A stretch of DNA of 64,000 nt. It comes from Leifsonia sp. Root1293 (lineage in GTDB: Bacteria; Actinomycetota; Actinomycetes; Actinomycetales; Microbacteriaceae). The stretch lies in assembly GCF_001425325.1 (NCBI RefSeq), contig NZ_LMEH01000001.1:357898-421897 (forward strand). The letters are read 5' to 3'. A program made the position numbers and the translations under genes. This document shows, in pieces, positions 1-8,816 of the stretch. Each line of letters begins with the position of its first letter. Position 1 is the stretch's first letter. The notes under the pieces were generated by a model. That model made no database searches. It had not been told where the DNA came from and saw only the letters and a list, made by a program, of their open reading frames with translations.

Positions 1-39
1 GAGCCGCTGGGTGAGGTCGATGCGGGTGATGTCTGTCAT
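1..39 (-). CDS. Truncated N-terminus of the gene following the aldehyde dehydrogenase
   Basis: Only the first 13 codons (MTDITRIDLTQRL) are inside the window. The start is supported by an AAGGAG ribosome site on the minus strand about seven bases before the ATG. It lies 61 bases downstream of the aldehyde dehydrogenase on the same strand, so it is probably the fourth gene of that operon. The short N-terminus resembles those of short-chain dehydrogenases in similar clusters, which would supply the alcohol-to-aldehyde step, but this is inference from context; no diagnostic motif is visible. Confidence 0.5.
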   Translation of the reverse strand, partial: MTDITRIDLTQRL

Positions 40-68
40 GTTTTTTCTCCTTGTTCTTCCGGCCGCGG

Positions 69-115
69 TGGTCTCGATACGCGTCGCGCTGCGCGCGGCG
101 CTACTCGACCAGCGG
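69..115. repeat. REP-like palindrome family A, copy 1 (overlaps aldehyde dehydrogenase 3' end)
   Basis: This unit runs from GGTCTCGATACGCG to CTACTCGACCAGCGG, the two conserved ends of a family seen at five other loci in the window. Read on the minus strand, the end CTGGTCGAGTAG encodes Leu-Val-Glu-stop and terminates the aldehyde dehydrogenase gene. Confidence 0.8.
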
Positions 116-1474
116 GGCCGGATCGACGGCGATGAAGACGTTCTTGGTCTCGGTGAAGGCGAGCGGGGCGTCGGGCCCGAGCTCTCGCCCGAGGCCCGAC
201 TGCTTGAAGCCGCCGAACGGTGTCGTGTACCGCACAGACGAGTGCGAGTTGACGGACAGGTTGCCCGACTCCACTCCGCGCGACACCCGCAGGGCGCGGC
301 TCAGGTCCCGGGTCCAGATGGACCCGGACAGGCCGTACTCGCTGTCGTTCGCCAGCGCGAGAGCGTCGGCCTCGTCGTCGAACGGCAGCACCGTCACCAC
401 CGGGCCGAAGATCTCCTCGCGCACGCGCCTGTCGTCGCGAGGCGGGGTGAGCACTGTGGGCGCGAACCAGAACCCGGGTCCGGCGGGCGCCGAGCCGCGG
501 AACGCCACGTCGCGGTCATCGGGAACGTAGGCGCTCACGGAGTCGAAGTGCGGCCTGGAGACCAGCGGCCCCATCTCCGTGCCCTCCTGCAGCGGGTCGC
601 CGACGACGACTCCCTGCACTGCGGGTTCGAGCAGCTCCATGAAGCGTTCGTACACGCTCCGCTGCACGAGGATGCGGCTGCGGGCGCAGCAGTCCTGTCC
701 GGCGTTCTCGAAGACTCCGTACGGCGCCGTGGCGGCGGCCTTCTCGATGTCGGCGTCGGCGAAGACGATGTTCGCGCTCTTGCCGCCGAGTTCCAGCGTC
801 ACCCGCTTCACCTGATCGGCGCATCCGGCCATGATCTGCTTGCCCACGGCGGTCGACCCCGTGAAGACCACCTTGCGCACCGCGGGATGCGTCACGAAGC
901 GCTGGCCGACGACCGAGCCCCGCCCGGGGAGCACCTGGAGGAGGCCGTCGGGCATCCCCGACGCCAGAGCGAGTTCTCCCAGACGGATGCTGGTCAGCGG
1001 AGTCCACTCCGCCGGTTTGAGCAGCACCGCGTTGCCCGAGGCCAGCGCGGGTGCGAAGCCCCAGGACGCGATGGTCATGGGAAAGTTCCACGGGGTGATC
1101 ACGCCGACGACGCCCAGCGGTTCGTTGAAGGTCATGTCGATGCCGCCGGCCACGGGAATCTGTCGACCGAACAGGCGCTCGGGGGAGGCGGAGTAGTACT
1201 CGAGCACATCGCGGACGTGCCCTGCCTCCCATCTCGCCTGGGCGATCGGATGCCCGGAGTTGCGAACCTCGAGCTGCGCGAGATGCTCCCGATCACCGTC
1301 GACCGCCTCGGCGAAGCGTCGCATCGCCGCCGCCCGGTCGGCCGGCGCCCGCGATGCCCACTCGCGCTGAGCTGTCACGGCGCGAGCGACGGCGGCATCG
1401 ACATCGTCGCTGCTCGAGTGCTCGATCGTCGTGATCACGCTCTCGTCGGACGGATTGATGAGCGTGGAGTTCAT
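101..1474 (-). CDS. NAD(P)-dependent aldehyde dehydrogenase (PuuC-like)
   Basis: This 457-residue protein is a typical class I/II aldehyde dehydrogenase, expected to oxidise an aldehyde to the acid with NAD(P)+ in the cytoplasm. The general-base motif LELGGKS and the catalytic-cysteine motif GQDCCARS are intact, and EEIFGPVVTVLPF marks the C-terminal half. The chosen ATG at 1474 overlaps the stop of the upstream amidotransferase as ATGA; a longer open frame upstream is just antisense to that gene. In context it would oxidise a gamma-glutamylated aldehyde. The last three residues Leu-Val-Glu and the stop come from a REP-like repeat, so the native C-terminus was probably altered by repeat insertion. 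Confidence 0.93.
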   Translation of the reverse strand: MNSTLINPSDESVITTIEHSSSDDVDAAVARAVTAQREWASRAPADRAAAMRRFAEAVDGDREHLAQLEVRNSGHPIAQARWEAGHVRDVLEYYSASPERLFGRQIPVAGGIDMTFNEPLGVVGVITPWNFPMTIASWGFAPALASGNAVLLKPAEWTPLTSIRLGELALASGMPDGLLQVLPGRGSVVGQRFVTHPAVRKVVFTGSTAVGKQIMAGCADQVKRVTLELGGKSANIVFADADIEKAAATAPYGVFENAGQDCCARSRILVQRSVYERFMELLEPAVQGVVVGDPLQEGTEMGPLVSRPHFDSVSAYVPDDRDVAFRGSAPAGPGFWFAPTVLTPPRDDRRVREEIFGPVVTVLPFDDEADALALANDSEYGLSGSIWTRDLSRALRVSRGVESGNLSVNSHSSVRYTTPFGGFKQSGLGRELGPDAPLAFTETKNVFIAVDPAPLVE

Positions 1475-2247
1475 GCGTCCTCCCGGATGCCGGTGTCGAT
1501 CCCTCTGACGTTCAGACGTGCAGCAGCCACGAGGCCGGCGAACAGTCGGCGGTCGTCGCTGTTCTCCTCCGGATGCCACTGCACGGCCACGCCGAACGGC
1601 ACGGCCGGCAGCTCTACAGCCTCGATCACGCCGTCCTCGCTGCGCGCGGTGACGACGAGACCGTCGGCCACGACGTCGATGGCCTGGTGATGGTAGACGT
1701 GCGCCGGATGCCGTTCTCCGACGAGGTCGGCGACCCTGGACCCCGGCACCGTCAGCACGTCGATCGAACCGAACTCCGCGGGAGCCGGCTGGTACTTCTC
1801 GCTTCCGATCACGTCGGGCAGGTGCTGCACGAGGGTGCCGCCGAGACTGGCGTTGAGCATCTGGGCGCCCCGGCAGATGCCGAGGAAGGGCAGTTCGCTC
1901 TCGATCGCGGCGAGGAGGAGTGCGTCCTCCCAGGTGTCACGGTCGATGCGCGGCACGCCGGTGCGCTCGTGCGGCTGCTGCCCGTACCGGGACGGATCGA
2001 CGTCGGCACCGCCGGCGATGATGAGACCGTCGAGCCCGTGCAGCACCGAGCGGGCGGTCGTCGGCGAGACGGGTTGCGGGGGAAGCAGCACGGCGATGCC
2101 GCCGGCATCCGTCACCGCATCGATGTAGACCTTGGGCAGGAAGGCAGCCCGAACGTCCCAGACTCCGGTCTGCGCCTGTTCGAGGTAGGTGGTGATGCCG
2201 ATCACGGGGGTGGCGCCGATGGGCGGCTCAGAGTCGTTCGAAGCCAC
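1471..2247 (-). CDS. Gamma-glutamyl amide hydrolase, class I glutamine amidotransferase-like (peptidase C26, PuuD-like)
   Basis: The 258-residue product belongs to the C26 family that hydrolyses gamma-glutamyl amides such as gamma-glutamyl-GABA. The nucleophile Cys125 lies in FLGICRGAQ and the catalytic His-Glu pair in VQWHPEEN near the C-terminus; the oxyanion region LIIAGGADVDP is also present. The GTG start at 2247 is chosen because the family fold begins at TPVIGITTY about residue 13, and it overlaps the glutamine synthetase stop by 20 bases. Translational coupling upstream (20-bp overlap) and downstream (ATGA) argues for one operon that ligates glutamate to an amine, oxidises it and releases the glutamate. 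Confidence 0.9.
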   Translation of the reverse strand: MASNDSEPPIGATPVIGITTYLEQAQTGVWDVRAAFLPKVYIDAVTDAGGIAVLLPPQPVSPTTARSVLHGLDGLIIAGGADVDPSRYGQQPHERTGVPRIDRDTWEDALLLAAIESELPFLGICRGAQMLNASLGGTLVQHLPDVIGSEKYQPAPAEFGSIDVLTVPGSRVADLVGERHPAHVYHHQAIDVVADGLVVTARSEDGVIEAVELPAVPFGVAVQWHPEENSDDRRLFAGLVAAARLNVRGIDTGIREDA

Positions 2248-3595
2248 GGACCCGCTCCCAATCAGTGACGGCCGCGTCGTACGCCGCCAGCTCGACTCTG
2301 GCGTTGTTGAGGTAGTGCTCGACGACCTCGTCACCGAACGCGGCGCGCGCGATCTCGGACCCCTCGAACAGCTCGGCAGCCTCGCGCAGGGTGGTCGGCA
2401 CCCGTTCGGCCCCGCCCGTGTAGGCGTTGCCGACAGCGGCATCCTCGAGTTCCAGCTCGTTCTCGATGCCGTGCAGGCCCGCCGCGATGAGCGCCGCCAC
2501 GGCCAGGTACTGGTTGACGTCGCCGCCCGGCACCCGGTTCTCGACGCGCATTCCCAGGCCGTGCCCGACGACGCGCAGGGAGCAGGTGCGGTTGTCGAGT
2601 CCCCATGCCACGGCCGTCGGAGCGAAGCTGCCGTCGACGTAGCGCTTGTACGAGTTGATGTTGGGGGCGAAGAACAGAGTGAGCTCCCGCATGGCCGCGA
2701 GCTGTCCGGCGAGGAACTGGCGGAACATCGTCGACATGCCGTGCTCCGCCTCGTCGTCGGCGAAGACCGCGCCGCCAGCCTCATCGCGGAGCGAGATGTG
2801 GATGTGGCAGCTGTTGCCCTCGCGCTCGTTGAACTTCGCCATGAAGGTCAGGCTCTTGCCGTGGGCGTCGGCGATCTCCTTCGCGCCGTTCTTGTAGATG
2901 GAGTGGTTGTCGCAGGTGACGAGGGCGTGCGCGTAGCGGAAGGCGATCTCCTGCTGGCCGAGGTTGCACTCGCCCTTGACGCCCTCGCAGTACATGCCGG
3001 CGCCGTCCATCGAATTGCGGATGTCGCGCAGCAACGGCTCCATGCGGGTCGAGGCGAGCAGCGCGTAGTCGATGTTGTAGTCGCTGGCCGGTGTGAGGTC
3101 GCGATAGCCCTTCTTCCAGGCATCGCGGAAGCTGTCGTCGAACACGATGAACTCGAGCTCGGTGCCGACGAACGGCACGAGCCCGCGCTCGGCGAGGCGG
3201 CTCAGTTGCGCCTGCAGGATCTGCCGGGGGGACGCGACGACGGGGGAGCCGTCGAGCCACTGGAGGTCGGCGGTGACGATGACGGCTCCTGGCAGCCACG
3301 GCGCTCGGCGCAGGGTGGTGAAGTCGGGGATCATCGCCATGTCGCCGTAGCCGCGCTCCCAGCTCGACATGGAGTAGCCGGCGACGGTGTTCATCTCCAC
3401 GTCGACGGCGAGCAGGTAGTTGCAGCACTCGGCGCCGTGCTCGGCGACGTCCTCCAGGAACAGCCGAGCCGAGACCCGCTTGCCGATGAGTCGGCCCTGC
3501 ATGTCGGTGAAAGCCACGATCACGGTGTCGACGGCTCCGGATGCCACCTCGCCGGTGAGCTCCTCGATCGTCAGGTTTCCGGACCTCGGTGTCAT
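2228..3595 (-). CDS. Glutamine synthetase family protein, probable gamma-glutamyl-amine ligase (GlnA3/GlnA4/PuuA type)
   Basis: The 455-residue protein has the glutamine-synthetase N domain (about 20-105) and the catalytic domain with GTELEFIVFD, the HIHISLRD metal/ATP segment and NRTCSLRVVGHG. These proteins ligate glutamate to an amine with ATP. Length and sequence style match the non-canonical actinobacterial GS paralogues (gamma-glutamylpolyamine or gamma-glutamylethanolamide synthetases) rather than the primary GlnA. ATG at 3595 follows an AAGGAG site. It is the first gene of an operon with the C26 hydrolase and aldehyde dehydrogenase and is divergent from an ethanolamine-type permease, which favours ethanolamine as substrate; putrescine or another polyamine remains possible. 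Confidence 0.9.
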   Translation of the reverse strand: MTPRSGNLTIEELTGEVASGAVDTVIVAFTDMQGRLIGKRVSARLFLEDVAEHGAECCNYLLAVDVEMNTVAGYSMSSWERGYGDMAMIPDFTTLRRAPWLPGAVIVTADLQWLDGSPVVASPRQILQAQLSRLAERGLVPFVGTELEFIVFDDSFRDAWKKGYRDLTPASDYNIDYALLASTRMEPLLRDIRNSMDGAGMYCEGVKGECNLGQQEIAFRYAHALVTCDNHSIYKNGAKEIADAHGKSLTFMAKFNEREGNSCHIHISLRDEAGGAVFADDEAEHGMSTMFRQFLAGQLAAMRELTLFFAPNINSYKRYVDGSFAPTAVAWGLDNRTCSLRVVGHGLGMRVENRVPGGDVNQYLAVAALIAAGLHGIENELELEDAAVGNAYTGGAERVPTTLREAAELFEGSEIARAAFGDEVVEHYLNNARVELAAYDAAVTDWERVRGFERL

Positions 3596-3834
3596 GGACT
3601 TCTCCTTGCGGCCGAACGAATGGTGCGCTTTCCGACCATTACACCACAGAGGTCGTCAGGCGGCGAGGTGCGGCTACGGGGTATTTGAGAGCCTGCGCTG
3701 ATTCTGAGCATCCGCCCTCTTGTCCAAAGGTATGTACAACGCGCCAATGGCGGCTCTATAGTCGGGGCCACCACTCCACCCCGTTGCTGCGCGCTCGGAC
3801 TGCGCCGAGCAACCCGAATGCGAAGGATCCATCG
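3596..3834. promoter_or_regulatory. Divergent promoter region of the glutamine-synthetase operon and the permease
   Basis: This 239-bp region separates two divergently transcribed units and must hold both promoters. A TATAGT hexamer at 3757-3762 is a plausible -10 element for the permease, about 70 bases before its ATG, but no convincing -35 partner is visible. No clear inverted-repeat operator was found by eye. Confidence 0.45.
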
Positions 3835-5397
3835 ATGGCCAAAGACACCCTGCGGGTCTCCGGCGTGACGTACGCCTCGGCAGACGAGGGGTATTTCGAG
3901 AAAAGACGCCTCAAGCGCTCCGCCGGGGTCTGGGGGCTGTGGGGCCTCGCCGTGGCCGCCGTCATCTCGGGCGACTTCTCCGGCTGGAACTTCGGCATCG
4001 ACTTCGCCGGGTTCGGCGGCATGCTCATCGCCTTCGTGATCCTCGTCGTCATGTACTACGGGATGATCTTCTCGATCGGCGAGATGGCGGCGGCGATGCC
4101 GCACACCGGAGGCGCGTACTCGTTCGCGCGAGCGGCCATGGGCCCGTGGGGTGGGCTGGTCACCGGGCTCGCCGAGACCATCGAGTACGTCGCCACCACC
4201 GCGGTCATCGTGTTCTTCTCGGCGCAGTACGCCAACGGCATCACGACGGAGCTGCTCGACTTCGACCTCTCGGCCAACATGTGGATCTGGTGGGTGATCC
4301 TCTATGTGGCCTTCATCGCGCTGAACGCGGCAGGGGCCGCCATCTCCTTCAAGTTCGCCATCGTCGTCTCGATCATCTCGATCGCGATCCTCCTGGTGTT
4401 CTCGGCCATGGCGATCTTCTCGGGCGCGTTCAACTGGGACTCCCTCTGGAACATCGCTCCGGATGCCGGTCAGACCGAATTCCTGCCCCATGGCGCGCTC
4501 CCCATCCTGTTCGCTCTGCCGTTCGCCATGTGGTTCTTCCTCGGCATCGAGGAACTGCCGCTGGCCGCCGAGGAGTCGCACAACCCCGTGCGGGACATCC
4601 CGAAGGCCGGCTTCTGGGCCCGAGGCACCCTGATCGTCACCGGCCTCCTCGTGCTCTTCCTGAACACGGGTGTCATCGGTGCCGAGGCTACGGGAGTATC
4701 GCTCGAACCGTTGCTCGACGGATTCCGCGCGATCGTCGGTGACGGAGCCGCCGCCGTGCTCGCGTTGTTCGCTCTCATCGGACTGCTGGCATCGCTGCAG
4801 GGAATCATGTTCGCCTACGGGCGCAACATGTATTCGCTCTCGCGAGCCGGCTATTACCCGAAGTTCCTGTCATTGACGGGCAAGCGGGAGACCCCGGGTG
4901 TCGCGCTGGTGGTCGGCGCCGTCATCGGGTTCATCGCGCTCATCGTGCTCGACATCCTCAGCAAGGTCGATGCCGAGGGCGTGGGCGCAGTGGCGGGCGC
5001 GATCATCCTGAACATCGCCGTGTGGGGCGCCGTTCTCGCCTACCTCCTGCAGATGATCTCCTTCGTGATCCTCCGCAGGAAGTACCCGAACGCCAAGCGA
5101 CCGTATGTGAGCCCGTGGGGCCTGCCCGGTGCCGTCATCGCCGGCATCATCGCGGCCCTCGTGTTCGTCGGCTTCATCGTCAACCCGACGTTCCAGCCTG
5201 CGATCATCGCGATCCTCGTCGTCTACGTGCTCATCCTGCTGGGCTTCGCTCTGTGGGGCCGCCACCGCCTCATCCTCTCTCCTGAAGAGGAGTACGCCGT
5301 CTCGGGCGGTCTGCACGGCGACCCGCAGGCCGAGGGCTATGGCGGCGACGTCGAGAAGGACCTGCTGGCCGCCGACGGCGTCGACGAGCCGCGCTAG
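3835..5397 (+). CDS. APC-family amino acid/ethanolamine permease
   Basis: The 520-residue product is an integral membrane transporter of the APC superfamily with about twelve hydrophobic segments. The opening block, including AAVISGDFSGWNFGIDFAG, closely resembles ethanolamine permeases (Eat/EutP type), as do GGAYSFARAAMG and the EELPLAAEES segment. ATG at 3835 follows a GAAGGA site; the open frame extends upstream without a start signal. It is divergent from a glutamine-synthetase-like operon, so the substrate is probably the amine that operon consumes. The C-terminal tail after about residue 480 is hydrophilic and cytoplasmic. Confidence 0.87.
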   Translation: MAKDTLRVSGVTYASADEGYFEKRRLKRSAGVWGLWGLAVAAVISGDFSGWNFGIDFAGFGGMLIAFVILVVMYYGMIFSIGEMAAAMPHTGGAYSFARAAMGPWGGLVTGLAETIEYVATTAVIVFFSAQYANGITTELLDFDLSANMWIWWVILYVAFIALNAAGAAISFKFAIVVSIISIAILLVFSAMAIFSGAFNWDSLWNIAPDAGQTEFLPHGALPILFALPFAMWFFLGIEELPLAAEESHNPVRDIPKAGFWARGTLIVTGLLVLFLNTGVIGAEATGVSLEPLLDGFRAIVGDGAAAVLALFALIGLLASLQGIMFAYGRNMYSLSRAGYYPKFLSLTGKRETPGVALVVGAVIGFIALIVLDILSKVDAEGVGAVAGAIILNIAVWGAVLAYLLQMISFVILRRKYPNAKRPYVSPWGLPGAVIAGIIAALVFVGFIVNPTFQPAIIAILVVYVLILLGFALWGRHRLILSPEEEYAVSGGLHGDPQAEGYGGDVEKDLLAADGVDEPR

Positions 5398-5418
5398 TCG
5401 TATCAGACCGATTCGATG

Positions 5419-5446
5419 TGGGGTCCCTGCTCCGGCAGGGACCCCA
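5419..5446 (+). terminator. Hairpin terminator after the permease
   Basis: A perfect 12-bp stem (TGGGGTCCCTGC / GCAGGGACCCCA) closes a TCCG loop 22 bases past the permease stop. There is no T tract, as is common in high-GC actinobacteria. Confidence 0.75.
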
Positions 5447-5557
5447 CTGTCGATCCGGGGGATAACCGGATGGAGCGGCATCAGGTTGCCTTCTAGCGTT
5501 GAGGTATCGCGCCGCATCCGGCTGCGAATCATCCGCATCTCGAAGGAGTTCCCACCC

Positions 5558-5872
5558 ATGTCCACCACCGCCAGCCTCGCCCCAGAAGCACCGGCCGCCT
5601 ACGGCGCATCCGCGGCCGAGCCGGCGCGCGGCCTCAGTATCTCGAGCCTCGTGATCGGCATCGTCTCGATCGCCGCCGGCTGGACGCTCATCGCCCCCGT
5701 GGCCGGGCTCGTGCTCGGAATCATGGCGCTGCGCCGTGAGCCGGCCGGTCGCACGCTCGCCATCTGGGGCATCGTGCTGAACGGGCTGATGCTCGCTGGT
5801 GTCGTGCTGTTCACCGCCATCACCGTGGTCTTCGGCCTGGCATTCCTCCCGTTCGCCTTCCTCGGCATGTGA
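5558..5872 (+). CDS. Small DUF4190-like membrane protein
   Basis: The 104-residue protein has an Ala-rich hydrophilic N-terminus (1-30), then two hydrophobic segments (about 31-55 and 67-100) flanking the short positively charged loop MALRREPAGRTLA, the arrangement of DUF4190 proteins. ATG at 5558 has an AAGGAG site nine bases upstream. Function is unknown; related actinobacterial proteins are abundant small membrane proteins. It stands alone between two terminated units. Confidence 0.8.
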   Translation: MSTTASLAPEAPAAYGASAAEPARGLSISSLVIGIVSIAAGWTLIAPVAGLVLGIMALRREPAGRTLAIWGIVLNGLMLAGVVLFTAITVVFGLAFLPFAFLGM

Positions 5873-6170
5873 GTCACGCAGGCTTACGAAGCTCAAGGAG
5901 CACCGTTGGCTGACGAGTTCAGCAGGCGCCGTGCAGGTCGACGACGGAATCCGTTCCGAATCGCCGATCTCGCGGCGTTTTCCTGCGTGAGCGCGGCTCA
6001 GCTCTGAAGACTCCTGCGCGCCCCGACGGGTAGGCTGGAACCGAGGCGACGATGCCTCGAGATCCACCGATCGGGCGCCCTCGGGTGCTCGGCACCAGCA
6101 GGCAACGGAGCCCTTTGTGACCAGCAGTGCGTCCACCATCCCGTCGAAGCGACCGAGTGAGGAGGCGATG

Positions 6171-7655
6171 ATGGCGAAGTCGCCCACGCCGGCACCAGCA
6201 CAACCTGCAACGCCGGGATTCCGCATCGAGAGCGATTCGCTCGGCACCGTCGAGGTGCCCGATGACGCGTACTGGGGCATCCACACGAAGCGTGCCCTCG
6301 ACAACTTCCCGATCGCCAAGCGACCGATCTCGGTCTACCCCGACTTCGTGGTGGCCCTGGCCAGTGTGAAGCAGGCGGCTGCCCGTGCGAACCTCGAGGT
6401 CGGGGTCATCAGCGCCGAGAAGGCCCGCTGGATCGACGCGGCCTGCCAGCGCATCATCAACGGAGCGCGGCACGACCAGTTCGTCGTCGGCGTCATCCAG
6501 GGCGGCGCCGGGACGTCGACGAACATGAACGCCAACGAGGTCATCACGAACCTCGCGCTCGAGCTCGCCGGCTACGGAAAAGGACGCTACGACATCCTGC
6601 ACCCCATCGACGACGTCAATCGCAGTCAGTCGACGAACGACACCTACCCGACGGCCCTGAAGATCGCACTCGCGTTCTCGCTCAAGCACCTGCTGGCCGA
6701 GCTCGCACTGCTGCGCGAGTCCTTCGCGGCGAAGGGCGAGGAGTTCGCCAGCGTGCTCAAGGTCGGACGAACCCAGCTGCAGGATGCCGTTCCCATGACG
6801 CTCGGCCAGGAGTTCCACGGCTACGCCACCACCCTCGGCGAGGACTACGACCGGCTCACCGAGACCACCTGGCTACTCGCCGAGGTGAACATCGGCGCCA
6901 CGGCGATCGGCACGGGGATCACAGCCGATCCCGGCTACGCGGCTGCCGCCATCCGTCACCTGAACGAGATCACCGGATTGAAGCTCGAGGGTGCGCCAGA
7001 CCTCATCGAGTCGACCAGCGACGCCGGCGCCTTCATGTCGTTCAGCGGCTCGCTCAAGCGCAGCGCCATCAAGCTCTCGAAGATCTGCAACGACCTCCGG
7101 CTGCTGTCGTCGGGCCCGCAGGCCGGTTTCGGCGAGATCAACCTGCCGGCCAAGCAGGCCGGGTCCTCCATCATGCCGGGCAAGGTCAATCCGGTCATTC
7201 CCGAAGCCGTGAGCCAGGTCGCCTACGCCATCGCCGGTGCGGATGTCACCGTCACGATGGCGGCGGAGGCCGGGCAGCTGCAGCTCAACGCCTTCGAGCC
7301 CGTCATCGCGCACTCGCTGTTGCAGAGCCTCGCCTGGATGACCCAGGCCTGCTGGACGCTGCGGGTGAACTGCATCGACGGCATCACGGCGAACACCGAC
7401 CGTCTCGAGGCGATGGTGGCGTCGAGCGTCGGCGTCATCACGGCGCTCATCCCGATCATCGGCTACAGCGAGGCGGCGATCCTGGCCAAGCAGGCACTGT
7501 TGACGGGTCGGCCCGTAGCCGACCTGGTCGTCGAGGCCGGGCTCATGTCGCGCGAGGAAGTGCTCGCGCACCTCGCTCCGGAGCGTCTGCTGGGCCTCGA
7601 GCACGTCACCACGGCGGTGCAGGCGAACGAGCGCCGCGGCGAGCCCTCGGAGTAG
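6171..7655 (+). CDS. aspA: Aspartate ammonia-lyase
   Basis: The 494-residue enzyme deaminates aspartate to fumarate and ammonia. The fumarase/aspartase superfamily signature GSSIMPGKVNP lies at 331-341, and the substrate-binding segments GAGTSTNMNANEV and NRSQSTNDTYPTA are intact; these and the VGRTQLQDAVP segment favour aspartase over fumarase. ATG 6171 is chosen for its AGGAGG site five bases upstream and because homologues begin near FRIESDSLGTVEVP. A GTG at 6117 with a weaker GGAG would add 18 residues. It could feed amino nitrogen and carbon into the TCA cycle. Confidence 0.93.
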   Translation: MAKSPTPAPAQPATPGFRIESDSLGTVEVPDDAYWGIHTKRALDNFPIAKRPISVYPDFVVALASVKQAAARANLEVGVISAEKARWIDAACQRIINGARHDQFVVGVIQGGAGTSTNMNANEVITNLALELAGYGKGRYDILHPIDDVNRSQSTNDTYPTALKIALAFSLKHLLAELALLRESFAAKGEEFASVLKVGRTQLQDAVPMTLGQEFHGYATTLGEDYDRLTETTWLLAEVNIGATAIGTGITADPGYAAAAIRHLNEITGLKLEGAPDLIESTSDAGAFMSFSGSLKRSAIKLSKICNDLRLLSSGPQAGFGEINLPAKQAGSSIMPGKVNPVIPEAVSQVAYAIAGADVTVTMAAEAGQLQLNAFEPVIAHSLLQSLAWMTQACWTLRVNCIDGITANTDRLEAMVASSVGVITALIPIIGYSEAAILAKQALLTGRPVADLVVEAGLMSREEVLAHLAPERLLGLEHVTTAVQANERRGEPSE

Positions 7656-7670
7656 CGGTCATCGGGGTGT

Positions 7671-7772
7671 GATCTCGATACGCCGGCTCCTCCGTCGCGG
7701 GCTACTCGATCAGCGGGATCTACCGCTGGTCGAGTAGTTACCGAGCGCAGCGAGGCCACGTATCGAGACCAC
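7671..7772. repeat. REP-like palindrome family A, copy 2 (head-to-head pair)
   Basis: Two inverted units (TCTCGATACGCC...CTACTCGATCAGCGG then CGCTGGTCGAGTAG...CGTATCGAGACC) fill the gap between the convergent aspA and FAH-family genes. The arrangement would form a large hairpin in RNA from either strand and may act as a bidirectional terminator. Confidence 0.85.
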
Positions 7773-7803
7773 ATCAGGGCGATGCCGTCCCCGCTGGGGG
7801 CGC

Positions 7804-8679
7804 CTAAACCACCCGACAGAACGTCGTCAGCGACCCGATCCCGCCGATCGAGACCGTCACGGCGGACCCGTCGCGCATGAACACGGGAGGCTTCCGCGAA
7901 TAACCGGCGCCGCCCGGGCTTCCGGTCGAGATGAGGGTTCCGGCCGGGAGGGTGGCCGACGTCGACAGGTAGCTGATGATCTCGGCGACGCTGCGCACCA
8001 TCTCGCCGCTCGAGGCATCCTGCAGGATGCGGCCGTCGAGGTTGGTCGTGAGCCAGACATCCTGCGGATCGGTGATCTCGTCGGCCGTGACGACGACCGG
8101 GCCCGTTGGGGTGAAGCCGTCGAACGACTTGCACCGGCTCCACTGCGCCTCGCTGAACTGGATGTTGCGCGCTGTGATGTCGTTGACGACCGTGTAGCCC
8201 CACACGTGGTCGAGGGCGTCGCGCACGGAGACGTTCTTGGCTGGCCTGCCGATGATCACACCCAGTTCGGCTTCGTAGTCGACCTGGTCGCTGATCTCCT
8301 CGGGCCAGGTCGTCGTGTTCTCGTGTCCCGTCAGCGAATTGGGCCAGAGTGCGAACACGGTCATGGCGGTCTCGGACCGCAGCTTCAACTCGGAGGCGTG
8401 GGCGGCGTAATTGGCGCCAATGGCGAGGATGTGCGGCGGGCGCAGCACGGCTGAGGCGTGCCGAAGGGTGTTCACCGGCGTCATGCTGGTGCGGTTCGCC
8501 ACGGCGTGGGACACGACTGCACGCACGTGGGCGAGGCCGGCTTCGCCGCGTTCGATGAGGTCCTGCAGGTCGATCGGAGCTTCGTCCATCACCTCGTCGA
8601 GGAACAATGCCCCGTCGTCGACGACAACGGCGAGCCGGTTGACCGACTCGCCCTCCACCCTGAAATGCGCGAACTTCAC
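7804..8679 (-). CDS. Fumarylacetoacetate hydrolase family protein
   Basis: The 291-residue protein has the FAH fold: IGANYAAHASE, the metal-binding stretch VDYEAELGVIIGRPAKNV, GYTVVNDITARN and LISTGSPGGAGYSRKPPVF. Members hydrolyse C-C bonds in diketo acids or act as oxaloacetate decarboxylases or tautomerases; the exact substrate cannot be read from sequence. The start is GTG at 8679. It faces aspA convergently across a REP-like repeat, and no pathway genes adjoin it. Confidence 0.88.
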   Translation of the reverse strand: MKFAHFRVEGESVNRLAVVVDDGALFLDEVMDEAPIDLQDLIERGEAGLAHVRAVVSHAVANRTSMTPVNTLRHASAVLRPPHILAIGANYAAHASELKLRSETAMTVFALWPNSLTGHENTTTWPEEISDQVDYEAELGVIIGRPAKNVSVRDALDHVWGYTVVNDITARNIQFSEAQWSRCKSFDGFTPTGPVVVTADEITDPQDVWLTTNLDGRILQDASSGEMVRSVAEIISYLSTSATLPAGTLISTGSPGGAGYSRKPPVFMRDGSAVTVSIGGIGSLTTFCRVV

Positions 8680-8816
8680 CTCTCTAGGCTATCCGGGCCG
8701 ACGGGCGCTCGGGTCCGGTGCACAATCGGAGGGGCCCGATGTGCGCCGGATCGCACTCATCGGCACCCGACGCAGGCAGCAGGCAGCAGGCAGCCGACGG
8801 CCGGCTGCCGCATCCG

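Noticed and set aside
5906-6007. A 33-codon frame from TTG with an AAGGAG site between DUF4190 and aspA
   Set aside because: The ribosome site is attractive, but the product is short, Arg-rich and unrecognised, and needs a TTG start; translation evidence would be required.
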